A DNA stretch of 64,000 nt, from NCBI RefSeq assembly GCF_014764405.1, contig NZ_CP061725.1:6775927-6839926 (forward strand). The letters run 5' to 3'. The stretch comes from Micromonospora craniellae (GTDB taxonomy: Bacteria; Actinomycetota; Actinomycetes; Mycobacteriales; Micromonosporaceae). The notes below the pieces were generated by a model. It did no database searches, had not been told where the DNA came from, and was given only the letters and a program-made list of their open reading frames with translations. Within the stretch, counting starts at the first letter, position 1, and each line of letters opens with the position of its first letter. Positions 51,197 through 59,626 of the stretch are shown piece after piece. A program made the position numbers and the translations under genes.

Positions 51197-52148
51197 GCCT
51201 CGTCCGCCGTCGCACACCGCTGGCCCCCACGACTTCGAACCACCGCATTCCGGTGTGTCGTCCGACCTGGCTGCCCGGCTCGCCGAGGGCTACCTCGGTG
51301 CCGTCTGGCTCACCGGCCAGCACCCGTCGCGTGACCTACGGCGCGGCCGATACACCCCCGAGTCGTTGACCCACCCCGGCAAGATGCTGCCCACCATCCC
51401 CCGGTACGCCATCCGCACCTACACCCACCCGGGCGACGTGGTGCTCGACCCCATGGCCGGCATCGGCACCACCGTCATCGAGGCCATGCACCTCGGCCGG
51501 CACGGCGTCGGGGTCGAGTACAAAGCCGAATGGGTTGCCAAGGCAGCGGACAACATCCGCCACACCCTCCATGCCGGGGCACCGGGACGGGGCGAGATCT
51601 ACCGCGGGGACTCCACCGCGCTGCCGGCACTGTTGCCGGCGAGCCTGCACGGGCAGGTCTCCCTGGTGATCACGTCACCGCCGTACGGGCCGTCCACCCA
51701 CGGCCACGTCCGCACCCCTGGCCCGAGACGCGGCAAGGTCCGCAAGCTCCACCACAAGTACGGCGGCGGGGACAACCTCGCCTACCGCAGCCACGGCCAA
51801 CTCGCTGACAGGTTCACCGCGATCCTCGCCGGCTGCCGGACCATGCTGCGCCCTGGTGGACACGTCGTCGTCACCGCCCGCCCGTACCGCCGACACGGCG
51901 AACTCATCGACATCCCCGGCATGGTCGCCGCCTCCGGCATCAACGCCGGCCTCCAACTCGTCGAGGAATGCATCGCCCTCATCTGCGGCGTCCACGAAGG
52001 CGTGATCATCCCCCGCGCGTCGTTTTTCCAGCAGAAGAACACCCGCGACGCCATCGCCGAAGGCGACCCGCAATGGCTTTTGCAGCACGAAGACGTGGTG
52101 GTCCTTCGCCGCCCGACTGGCCAGGGAAAGATCCCCGATGGCCGCTAG
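51189..52148 (+). CDS. DNA methyltransferase (N4-cytosine / N6-adenine, TSPPY type)
   Basis: A 319-aa solitary DNA methylase of the D12-independent N6/N4 class. The SAM-binding motif I reads VLDPMAGIGTTVIEAMHLGR and the catalytic motif IV reads ITSPPYG. Motif I lies before motif IV with roughly 75 residues between them. No restriction enzyme gene accompanies it. Conjugative elements often carry such orphan methylases to mask their own DNA. The GTG start at 51189 overlaps the upstream stop (GTGTCTGA). Confidence 0.87.
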   Translation: MSEPRPPSHTAGPHDFEPPHSGVSSDLAARLAEGYLGAVWLTGQHPSRDLRRGRYTPESLTHPGKMLPTIPRYAIRTYTHPGDVVLDPMAGIGTTVIEAMHLGRHGVGVEYKAEWVAKAADNIRHTLHAGAPGRGEIYRGDSTALPALLPASLHGQVSLVITSPPYGPSTHGHVRTPGPRRGKVRKLHHKYGGGDNLAYRSHGQLADRFTAILAGCRTMLRPGGHVVVTARPYRRHGELIDIPGMVAASGINAGLQLVEECIALICGVHEGVIIPRASFFQQKNTRDAIAEGDPQWLLQHEDVVVLRRPTGQGKIPDGR

Positions 52149-52401
52149 CCAGCCCGGCGCCGAGGCGGGCAACAGCAGACAGCGTCGAGCGTCGACCACG
52201 CCCGGCGGCGAGCCGCAGGCTCGCGTGGGCGGAAAGTCCGCAGAGGTCACGCCCGCCCGCAGCGTCGAGCCGGACGTGCAGTGCGGCGTCACCGTACTCG
52301 ACGGTGACGCCGGTAGGCGGCTGGCAGTGCGGCAAGCCGAGGTGATCCTCGACGTGCTGACGTGGCTTCACGGCCAGCGGCACGGGCTTCCGCCCTCCTG
52401 A
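52138..52401 (+). CDS. Small hypothetical protein
   Basis: An 87-aa protein that overlaps the methyltransferase end by 11 bp. The N-terminal half is low-complexity; the C-terminal half (GVTVLDGDAGRRLAVRQAEV, ILDVLTWLHGQRHG) looks like a folded helical tail. No family is recognised. The coupling suggests it belongs to the same operon. Confidence 0.5.
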   Translation: MAASQPGAEAGNSRQRRASTTPGGEPQARVGGKSAEVTPARSVEPDVQCGVTVLDGDAGRRLAVRQAEVILDVLTWLHGQRHGLPPS

Positions 52402-52565
52402 CCGGTCATCGTCCCGGTCCTCGCTGTGCGCGCGAACCGGCCGCCGTAGCGGCGGTCTTGATCCCTTCACCGAGTTGAGCGGTGATCGACGCCTACGGGC
52501 CGACCGCCAGCACCGGCGGTCGGCCCGTGGCCTGACCAGACGCCAACCAGCCGCAGGAGGAACCC

Positions 52566-52994
52566 GTGTACGCCGTCATCCGCGACGCCGGCCGCATCGT
52601 CGTCTACGCCCCCTATGACACACCGGTCGTCGCACCGAACGACGGGGCGGCCACCGTCACCGTCTGCCCACCGGTTGCCGCCGACCACACCACCGGCACC
52701 CTGGCCCACCCCTACCAGTACGCCGCCCGGCCAGCCCTCGCCGCCGTCCCCGTACGCGCCCCCGCCACCGCCTCGGTGACCGATCTCAACACCCCCACCA
52801 TCGCGGGACGCGGCCACCCCCACAGTCACCGCCGGTTCGTCGTCGGCCCCTTCACCGGACCCGACCGCGCCGAGCAGCGGCGGCACGCCCCGGTCAACCG
52901 GTTCGCCGAGAACGGGGCGAACCGCCACGTCCTCGCACTGACCGCCCCCACCACCACCGGGACCGCCACTCGGACCAGTGGAGTCGACGCATGA
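52566..52994 (+). CDS. Hypothetical cargo protein
   Basis: A 142-aa protein beginning MYAVIRDAGRIVVYAPYDTP. The start is GTG 52566 with a perfect AGGAGG five bases upstream, which makes it a real gene although no family is recognised. The middle and C-terminal parts are rich in Ala, Pro and Thr. It overlaps the next gene by four bases (ATGA at 52991). Confidence 0.6.
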   Translation: MYAVIRDAGRIVVYAPYDTPVVAPNDGAATVTVCPPVAADHTTGTLAHPYQYAARPALAAVPVRAPATASVTDLNTPTIAGRGHPHSHRRFVVGPFTGPDRAEQRRHAPVNRFAENGANRHVLALTAPTTTGTATRTSGVDA

Positions 52995-53512
52995 ACACCC
53001 ACCCCGCACCGGCGCTTCCCCGTGTGGCGTTCTACGGCCGGACCGCCGACACCAGCAACCTCGCCACGGCGGCCCTCGTGCTCGGCGGCCAGTACCGGCA
53101 GTGCCTCATGGTGCTACCAGACGGCGCGATCACGGCCGTGTTCTACGACTTCGGCACCCGGCCCCGCTACCGGCAGGCACCAGCCAACCTGTCCCTGTCC
53201 GATGAGCGAGAAGTCGGGCGCGACGGCGGTCTGGATGCCCTGCTCACCGAGGCCAACCGACCCGAACGCCGATTCGACTTCGTGATCAGCACCGACGTCT
53301 ACCGCCTGTCCCGCCGACACGCACCGGTCTCCACGATCATGCATGCGCTCGCGGTCGCGGACATCGAGTTCCTCATCGCACCCGAGATCCGCGACGGCCA
53401 CCGGCTGCCGATCGCGCCGTGGCACCTGCGCAGCGTCGCCTACCTCGACGTACTGACCCGCCTACACGACCAGCAGCAGAAACACCGCACTCCCATCGAC
53501 CGCAGGAGGTAA
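52991..53512 (+). CDS. Resolvase-domain-like protein, probably catalytically dead
   Basis: A 173-aa protein resembling the N-terminal catalytic domain of serine recombinases (PRVAFYGRTADTSN at the start, FDFVISTDVYRLSRR in the middle), with no DNA-binding part. At the place of the nucleophilic Ser after the conserved Arg it has Thr (GRTADTS). I infer a non-catalytic relative, possibly a partner or control protein for the large recombinase encoded 500 bp downstream. ATGA overlap with the gene before it. Confidence 0.6.
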   Translation: MNTHPAPALPRVAFYGRTADTSNLATAALVLGGQYRQCLMVLPDGAITAVFYDFGTRPRYRQAPANLSLSDEREVGRDGGLDALLTEANRPERRFDFVISTDVYRLSRRHAPVSTIMHALAVADIEFLIAPEIRDGHRLPIAPWHLRSVAYLDVLTRLHDQQQKHRTPIDRRR

Positions 53513-53518
53513 GCATCG

Positions 53519-54004
53519 ATGGACCCCACGGTGACTCCCCACAGCACCGCCGCCCAACTGGCAGCGATCTCCCACGCCTTCAACAACCACGTCCTCGGCA
53601 CGGACAGGCCCCAACTCATCGAGTCCTGCCTCCGACTCGTCACCCCACCCACGACGAACCAGCCGGCCCGCGTCCAAGGCACGGCGCATCCCGCAGCAGC
53701 AGAACTCGCGGACTTCGCGGTCGGGCTGACCGTCGACCTCTCCCGCCTGCCGTCGCCGCTCATCCGGCGCATCCTCGACGCGTTCGCCATCGACCTCCAC
53801 CGCCCCTCGAAGGGCGCCAGCACACGCCTCACGATCACCGTAAGCGCCATCCTTCGAGCCCACGAACTGCCCAGATCGGCCCTCTGTCTGGAAGTCCCCG
53901 ATGACTGGCCAGCCCTGACGCCGCCAGCCGCGCAGGCGCTCCTACGCCTCCTGGTCCACACCGCGCAACGCCGCGACACCACCCCTACCCAGCACGGAGC
54001 ATGA
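53519..54004 (+). CDS. Hypothetical helical protein
   Basis: A 161-aa protein with AGGAGG nine bases upstream of the ATG. Predicted mostly helical from its pattern (LAAISHAFNNHVLGTDRPQL, PLIRRILDAFAIDLHRPSKG). No family is recognised. It lies between the resolvase-like protein and the large serine recombinase, one base before the latter's start, so the three likely form one unit. Confidence 0.6.
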   Translation: MDPTVTPHSTAAQLAAISHAFNNHVLGTDRPQLIESCLRLVTPPTTNQPARVQGTAHPAAAELADFAVGLTVDLSRLPSPLIRRILDAFAIDLHRPSKGASTRLTITVSAILRAHELPRSALCLEVPDDWPALTPPAAQALLRLLVHTAQRRDTTPTQHGA

Positions 54005-54005
54005 T

Positions 54006-55739
54006 GTGACCACCCTGCCCTTCGCGTTCCTCGGCCGCTGTTCCACCGAGGACCAGCAAGACCCCGAATCCTCCCGAGGCTGGCAGCGCAACCGCGCCAC
54101 GGCCCTGATCGAACCGCACGGCGGAATCATCGTCACCGAGTTCTTCGACATCGGGCAAAGCCGATCACTGCCCTGGCAGCGTCGACCCGAGGCCAACGCC
54201 CTCCTCCAGGCACTGCGTGACCCGAATCGCGGATTCACCGCCGTCGTCATCGGCGAACCCCACCGCGCCTTCTACGGCAACCAGTTCGGGCTCACCTTCC
54301 CCCTGTTCACCCACTACGGCGTAGCCCTGTGGGTACCCGAGGTCGGCGGCCCACTCGACCCCGACAACGAAGCCCACGACCTGGTGATGTCGGTCTTCGG
54401 CGGCATGAGCAAAGGCGAACGGAACCGAATCAAGGTACGCGTCCGCACCGCCATGGCAGCACAAACCAAACTCGAAGGCCGCTTCCTCGGCGGACGCCCA
54501 CCGTACGGCTACCGCCTGATCGACCTCGGCCCGCACCCCAACCCCGGCAAGGCAGCCGACGGCAAGCGGCTACACGGGCTCGCTCTGGACGACAACACCG
54601 CCCCGGTCGTCGTCCGGATCTTCGCCGAGTTCCTCGCCGGCAACGGCCTCTACGTCATCGCAGAAGGACTCACCGCCGACGGCATCCCCTGCCCCTCGGC
54701 CTACGACCGGGCACGCAACCCACACCGCTCCGGCATCGCCTGGTCCAAAAGCGCCATCCGAGTCATCCTCACCAACCCCCGCTACACCGGCCGACAGGTC
54801 TGGAACCGGCAACGCACCGACGAGATCCTGCTCGACGTCAACGACGTCGCCATGGGCCACACCAGCGTCATGCGCTGGAACCCACAACAGCAGTGGGTCA
54901 CGTCCAACGACGAAGCCCACCCCGCGATCATCGACCCCGAGACCTTCGACGCCGCGCAGGCGCTCCTGCGCCGCCGAGGTCGTGGTCCCGGCGGTGAACA
55001 CAAGAAGCACCGCGCCCGCCACATCTACCTACTCAAGGGCACCCTGTACTGCGCCCTATGCAACCGGAAGATGCAGGGCCAGCGATCCAACGGCGAGGCG
55101 TACTACCGATGCCGCTACGCCCAGGAATACGCCCTCGCCAACAAGATCAACCACCCGCGCAACGTCTACCTCCGCGAACGTGACCTCATCGGGCCGCTCG
55201 ACGCCGCACTCGCCCAAGCGTTCGCCCCACATCGCATCGCCGACACCATCACCGCACTGGCCGAGCACCAGAAAGCCCCCGACATCGACCACGAGGCCGA
55301 CCGCGCCCGCACCCAACTCGCCGAATGCGACACCAAACTCACCCGCCACAAGGCAGCCCTCGAAGCCGGAGCCGACCCCACCGTCGTCACACGATGGATC
55401 GCCGAGGTCGAAACCGAACGCCGCTCCATCCTGGCCGTGCTCAACCGAGCCCGACCTCAGCAGGCGCACCACCACCTGACACGACAGCAGATAAGCGACC
55501 TTGTCACCGCGCTGGGCGACATCGTCACCGTGCTACGAGAGGCCGACCCCACCGACCGCGCCGAGGTGTACCGGCAGATCGGGCTACGCCTGACCTACGA
55601 CCCCGGAAAACAGAAAGTCCGCGTACAGGCACAGCCTGTAGCGGACTTTCATGGGGAAATGGTTGGTGTCCGAGGGGGGATTCGGCCACAGACACCCAGC
55701 ACACCTGCCGGAAACAGGTGTTCATGCGTTGCACAGTAG
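54006..55739 (+). CDS. Large serine recombinase (integrase)
   Basis: A 577-aa site-specific recombinase. The resolvase domain starts FAFLGRCSTEDQQDPESSRG with the catalytic Ser in R-C-S; the recombinase domain follows (GRFLGGRPPYGYRL, NPRYTGRQVWNRQR), then a zinc ribbon (LYCALCNRKMQG, YYRCRYA) and a coiled-coil segment around residues 430-480. It is the probable integrase of the conjugative element. The last 30 residues after QPVADFHGEM run through a tRNA-like sequence and may depend on the integration site. Start GTG 54006. Confidence 0.9.
   Translation: MTTLPFAFLGRCSTEDQQDPESSRGWQRNRATALIEPHGGIIVTEFFDIGQSRSLPWQRRPEANALLQALRDPNRGFTAVVIGEPHRAFYGNQFGLTFPLFTHYGVALWVPEVGGPLDPDNEAHDLVMSVFGGMSKGERNRIKVRVRTAMAAQTKLEGRFLGGRPPYGYRLIDLGPHPNPGKAADGKRLHGLALDDNTAPVVVRIFAEFLAGNGLYVIAEGLTADGIPCPSAYDRARNPHRSGIAWSKSAIRVILTNPRYTGRQVWNRQRTDEILLDVNDVAMGHTSVMRWNPQQQWVTSNDEAHPAIIDPETFDAAQALLRRRGRGPGGEHKKHRARHIYLLKGTLYCALCNRKMQGQRSNGEAYYRCRYAQEYALANKINHPRNVYLRERDLIGPLDAALAQAFAPHRIADTITALAEHQKAPDIDHEADRARTQLAECDTKLTRHKAALEAGADPTVVTRWIAEVETERRSILAVLNRARPQQAHHHLTRQQISDLVTALGDIVTVLREADPTDRAEVYRQIGLRLTYDPGKQKVRVQAQPVADFHGEMVGVRGGIRPQTPSTPAGNRCSCVAQ
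55664..55680 (-). other. tRNA 3'-end-like sequence, candidate attachment core
   Basis: TGGTGTCCGAGGGGGGA is the reverse complement of a tRNA acceptor end (TCCCCCCTCGGACACCA), of the type seen in actinobacterial leucine tRNAs, including CCA. The adjoining bases do not form the rest of a tRNA. It lies within the last codons of the integrase gene, where an attachment site would be expected. Confidence 0.45.
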
Positions 55740-55788
55740 AGTCCAACGCCCAGGCGGTCAATCAGAGGCTGGGGCGGCTACCGCAGGC

Positions 55789-56316
55789 TCATTCGAAGAG
55801 TTCGCGGATGACTCCCATGGCCCGTGGTGAAATCACCTCGTCTGGGTAGAAGTCACTGCACAGGCGTACGGCGTCGTCCACCGACTCGACGCCGGCCAGC
55901 GCCGCCAAGGTACGGAGATCGTCCACGTCGCGGGCCCGCGCCGCGAGTGCTTTCATCGCGAAGATGTGCTCCGGCGAAGCCGCCATGACGCGCAGCCCGG
56001 GATGGTCGAAGACCCGCCGTCGGCCCGGATCGGTCTTGCCGGAGACGTAGACGCTGGCTTGCTCATTGAGCCACCAGGGCGGCAGTCCCAGGTCGTCGGC
56101 CACCGCACGGGCCTCGTCGACAACGACGCCGTGCGGGACGAACATCGCATCGACATCTCGGGTCACCCGCTTCGCGTCATAGGCCAGCGCCATCGCGGCA
56201 CCACCCACCACGAAGATGTCAGCCACGACGCCACGGCGGACGAGCCGCTCGCCCAAACGGGTGAACGCACGCTCAAGTTCCGCGCGCCCCATCAGGACGC
56301 CGTCCGACCCGCTCAC
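55789..56316 (-). CDS. Nucleotidyltransferase (DUF6036/AbiEii-like)
   Basis: A 175-aa protein with the nucleotidyltransferase core VVGGAAMALAYDAKRVTRDVDAMF (here in parts: VVGGAAMALAYDAKR and TRDVDAMF), the D-x-D being the metal site, followed by MKALAARARDVDDLRTLA. Members of this family act as toxins in AbiE-like toxin-antitoxin pairs or have unknown roles. The ATG overlaps the end of the upstream gene by four bases, so the two form a pair. Confidence 0.75.
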   Translation of the reverse strand: MSGSDGVLMGRAELERAFTRLGERLVRRGVVADIFVVGGAAMALAYDAKRVTRDVDAMFVPHGVVVDEARAVADDLGLPPWWLNEQASVYVSGKTDPGRRRVFDHPGLRVMAASPEHIFAMKALAARARDVDDLRTLAALAGVESVDDAVRLCSDFYPDEVISPRAMGVIRELFE

Positions 56317-57005
56317 GCCGCCGCCAAATCATGCACCGACACATACACACCATGTTTCCGAAACGCCGCCGGCGCCCATGCCAAAGCATCAGCGCGGTGA
56401 ATGGCCAGCTCGGCCGGGAACCAGGCCCGACGCAGCACCCGAGTCTCGACCCACGCCGGCGGAGCAAGATCCGCCTGCGCGAGCAGATGCTCCGCGAGCG
56501 CTGCCAACAGCGCATCCCACCGCACGTCCCCGGTGGGCCCGGGCTCATCCTGCAACAGACCTACCCTGGCGTCGGCTGGCTCCCACCGATACTCCTCCAG
56601 GAACTCCCACACCAGCTTCCAACGGATCCGATCGCTGTCCGCAGCCGCCAGATGGGTCGCCAACACCACCAGGCTCATCGGTTCGTAGCCGGTACCCACC
56701 GCGCACCTCACCTCCGAACCCCAAGGCATAACCGGATGCAGCCTATCGCCTCCCCCGCTGGCGAGCCCCGCAACGCCCCGCGCCATCGACCATGTCTGGT
56801 CCTGCACCGCGATCAGCCCGTAGTAACCCCGACGGCGAGCGGGACAGCGCCGGCGCGTGGCCGAATCTGCCGGACCCGCGGCCGGCAGGCGCATCCCCAA
56901 CACCGGACCGTCCGCGTCGACTTCGACCGGCAGGCTCGGCTGTGGCAACACCGGCAACGCCGCCGAAGCCCCAGAAGCCGCCCTCACAGTCTTCGGCGGC
57001 ACCAT
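56313..57005 (-). CDS. Partner of the nucleotidyltransferase (hypothetical)
   Basis: The C-terminal 120 residues (RWDALLAALAEHLLAQADLA, RRAWFPAELAIHRADALAWA, FRKHGVYVSVHDLAAA) match the small proteins that precede DUF6036-type nucleotidyltransferases in actinobacteria. The start is uncertain: the frame is open to 57005, but an ATG at 56678 would give a 121-aa protein of more usual size. If the pair is a toxin-antitoxin unit, this would be the antitoxin or regulator. Confidence 0.6.
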   Translation of the reverse strand: MVPPKTVRAASGASAALPVLPQPSLPVEVDADGPVLGMRLPAAGPADSATRRRCPARRRGYYGLIAVQDQTWSMARGVAGLASGGGDRLHPVMPWGSEVRCAVGTGYEPMSLVVLATHLAAADSDRIRWKLVWEFLEEYRWEPADARVGLLQDEPGPTGDVRWDALLAALAEHLLAQADLAPPAWVETRVLRRAWFPAELAIHRADALAWAPAAFRKHGVYVSVHDLAAA

Positions 57006-57203
57006 GTTTGACCGCTCCGGAGATTAATCGCGCCACACGCCGGCAGGCGGCACTGCCCAGCTCTACTCATCGCGGAGATACTGCGGTGGCGGCACGTGTT
57101 CCGGCCCCCACGGGCCACCTACCCCGCCCCGTCAAGGCAGCGGCGGCCCGCAGGGTCGGCCCGGCTTGCGGACCGACCCAGCGCACGATCGTCTAGACCT
57201 GCC

Positions 57204-58091
57204 TCACCTGCCGTCCGCGTTCCGAGGCCATTCCGCAGCCTCAGGGAGCGTGTCGAAGATGCGGTCCATGGAGTAGGGCTCGTACGTCGTCTCGGACTCG
57301 GCGATCTTGTCCCAGTCGGAGTCGGTGAACTGGAACATCCACAGGGCGTCCATCTCGAAGTCACCGTACCCCTCGGGAAGGTGCTCGAACTCCTGCTTCC
57401 TAGCGTTGACGTCGAGGCCGGTGCGCGTCATATGGCCCTCGAGGTGAGAGCGGGCAGCCTCGTCGAGCATCAGCAGCTCAGCGATGGTATGCGGCACCGG
57501 CGTCACCCCCCGGGCCAGCAGGGCGCACAGGTCGATGCAGGTCTGCGCGAGCCGAACAAAGAAATCTGGCGGCTGCGCGATCAACGAAGGCGGAAAACCG
57601 ACTGCGGGACCTTGGTTCCCCCACATGAGGCCTTCCGCCTGATCGAGAAGGACCTCCGCTGTTCCACTCAACGACTGGTAGAGCGCGGCGGCCCAGCGGG
57701 GGCCGACACCCCAGAATCCGCATGGGCAAGGGTCGTCTTCCTCGTCTAGTCTCTGCGTCAGGCAGCGGCACGATCCGCCGGGGCCACACTGGTTGTTGCC
57801 GGCGTCATCGCCTCGAAGTTCAGCGTGAGGTGGACAGCCGTCGCAGTCGTCGCACCCATCGGCAGGACACTGCGCGACGGGAAACAGCCGAGCCCAATCG
57901 ATGTCGCTACCGTCCCCCGGCAGGTCGGGGACGTCGAGTTCGCTCACGAACCAGGTGGCAAGGAACTGCCGTTCGTCGGTGTCATCGACGCGCTGTTGGG
58001 CTGCTTGCTTGAGCCCAGCTCCGACGCTTGCGGGCAAGCTGAGCCAGAGGCCGGAAAAATCTTCGAGACCCCTATCCGGGGAATTCAGCAT
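57204..58091 (-). CDS. Cys-rich hypothetical protein, probably 5'-truncated by IS66
   Basis: A 295-aa frame with no recognised family. It holds a dense cysteine segment at residues 70-125 (VAQCPADGCDDCDGCPPH, GPGGSCRCL, DDPCPCGFWG) that may bind metal, and an acidic C-terminal part. The frame stays open upstream of the ATG at 58091 (LDWPYEAVAICN) right up to the IS66 copy at 58128, so the true start was probably removed by the element or a rearrangement there. Confidence 0.6.
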   Translation of the reverse strand: MLNSPDRGLEDFSGLWLSLPASVGAGLKQAAQQRVDDTDERQFLATWFVSELDVPDLPGDGSDIDWARLFPVAQCPADGCDDCDGCPPHAELRGDDAGNNQCGPGGSCRCLTQRLDEEDDPCPCGFWGVGPRWAAALYQSLSGTAEVLLDQAEGLMWGNQGPAVGFPPSLIAQPPDFFVRLAQTCIDLCALLARGVTPVPHTIAELLMLDEAARSHLEGHMTRTGLDVNARKQEFEHLPEGYGDFEMDALWMFQFTDSDWDKIAESETTYEPYSMDRIFDTLPEAAEWPRNADGR

Positions 58092-58128
58092 GTTGCAGAT
58101 GGCGACCGCCTCGTACGGCCAATCCAGC

Positions 58129-59626
58129 GTACGTATTCAGCTTGATATTGCCGGTTCCGGTAGCCATGGTCCGGTGGTGAAGAGTTGTTCGAGCACGTCG
58201 AGGGCGTCTTTGCCGTGTTTGGTGGCGGTGGACAGGTAGGACCGTAGGGTGGCGAAGTCGGCCAGGCCTTGCAGGGTGCGCCAGGTCGCGGAGATCTTCT
58301 GTTGGAGTTTGACCGGGCGGAGATCGCGTTCGGCCTGGTTGTTGGTGAAGGGCACGGCCAGATCGACGGTGAACCGTAGGATCATGTCGCGGTGGGCGGT
58401 GAAGCGTTCGACCAGCGTGCCGGCTCGTGACGGCTTGCCGTCACGATCGGGCGGGTTCTGCTGGCGGCCGTAAGCGAGGGCCCCGGCGTAACAGGCACGG
58501 ATGTGACTGATCTCGTCGGCTGACAGTGCGTCCCGGCCCGCGGTGACGGCCTGCTCGGTCATCTTCTTGGCCATCAGCAGGGTTTGCGCCATCACCTCGG
58601 CCCACTGCTGGCCGGCCGGGTCGGACTCGTGCACGCCGCGCAGATCGCGGATCAGATGTGCTCCGCACCAGGCGTGATCGGCGTCGGCCAGGTGGCGGTA
58701 GGCGGCGTAGCCGTCACGCACGAGGGTGCCGGTGAACCCGGGCAGGACCTTCCCGGCGTCGATGTCGGCCTTGCTGCGGCCGCCGACGTGGAACAAGGTC
58801 AGCTCAGGGGTGCAGGCCACGTGCACGTACTTGAAGCCGCCGTCGACCCTTGCCGGGGTCTCATCGGCGTGCAGCACCTGCTGGACGTGCAGCAACGCGG
58901 CCGTGCGGGACACGAACGGCCCGAGCCTGCGGGCCGCCTCACCGACCACCTGGTGCACGAACCCGGTCGACACCCGCACCCCGAGCAGATCACCCAACAG
59001 CGCGGCGGCCCGGGCGAAGGGCAGGAACTGGACGGCCCGCGCGTAGACGACGGCGGCCTTGACACCGACGCCGTACTGCACCCGCCCGGACACCCCGCCG
59101 GGTGCCACCGGCTCGCTGACCTGCCCGCACCCGCCGCACTCAACCGCGACCAGTTGGTGCTCAACGACCACCGACCGCCGCTCGGGCAGCTCGATCACCT
59201 GCCGGCGCTGCCGCCCGTACTCACGCCCATCACCCAGCGGAGCCCCACAACCCGGATGGCCACACCGCTGTGGCCGGTGCTCGATGACCTCATCCGGATC
59301 CGCGACCAGTTCGAGGGTCCATCCCGGCGCTCCCGGCTGCTTGCCCCGCCGCCGCCCACTGCCTTTACCCGGCTGCCGGGCCGGACGGCCCGGACCGTCC
59401 GACGAGGGAGGCTTCGACGAGTTCGAGGAGTTCATCCCCAACCGGCGTTTCAGTTCAGCGTTCTCGGCTTCCAACCGATCAACCCGTTCCCGCAGCTCAA
59501 CCAGCATCGCGACCAGATCCTCGTACGAGAGCGGGACCTGCGGGACGGACGACACCCCATGATCATGTCAGCCGATCGACCAGAGTGGACAACCGGCCCC
59601 CCACTCACCTCAAGCTGAATACGTAC
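58129..59626 (-). mobile_element. IS66-family insertion sequence, copy A2
   Basis: A second 1498-bp copy with the same 17-bp ends as at 33831-35328, same orientation. Its flanks differ: the 8 bp on the left (AATCCAGC) and on the right (GACGAGGG) do not match, so there is no target duplication. The element joins two unrelated broken genes. Confidence 0.93.
58137..59555 (-). CDS. IS66-family transposase (copy A2)
   Basis: A 472-aa protein identical to the transposase at 33839-35257, with the same domains and GTG start. The identity of the two copies means one arose very recently or they are kept the same by recombination. Confidence 0.93.
   Translation of the reverse strand: MSSVPQVPLSYEDLVAMLVELRERVDRLEAENAELKRRLGMNSSNSSKPPSSDGPGRPARQPGKGSGRRRGKQPGAPGWTLELVADPDEVIEHRPQRCGHPGCGAPLGDGREYGRQRRQVIELPERRSVVVEHQLVAVECGGCGQVSEPVAPGGVSGRVQYGVGVKAAVVYARAVQFLPFARAAALLGDLLGVRVSTGFVHQVVGEAARRLGPFVSRTAALLHVQQVLHADETPARVDGGFKYVHVACTPELTLFHVGGRSKADIDAGKVLPGFTGTLVRDGYAAYRHLADADHAWCGAHLIRDLRGVHESDPAGQQWAEVMAQTLLMAKKMTEQAVTAGRDALSADEISHIRACYAGALAYGRQQNPPDRDGKPSRAGTLVERFTAHRDMILRFTVDLAVPFTNNQAERDLRPVKLQQKISATWRTLQGLADFATLRSYLSTATKHGKDALDVLEQLFTTGPWLPEPAISS

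Noticed and set aside
55640..55760. A complete tRNA gene next to the integrase
   Set aside because: Only the acceptor-end sequence is present; no anticodon arm or D arm can be folded on either side.
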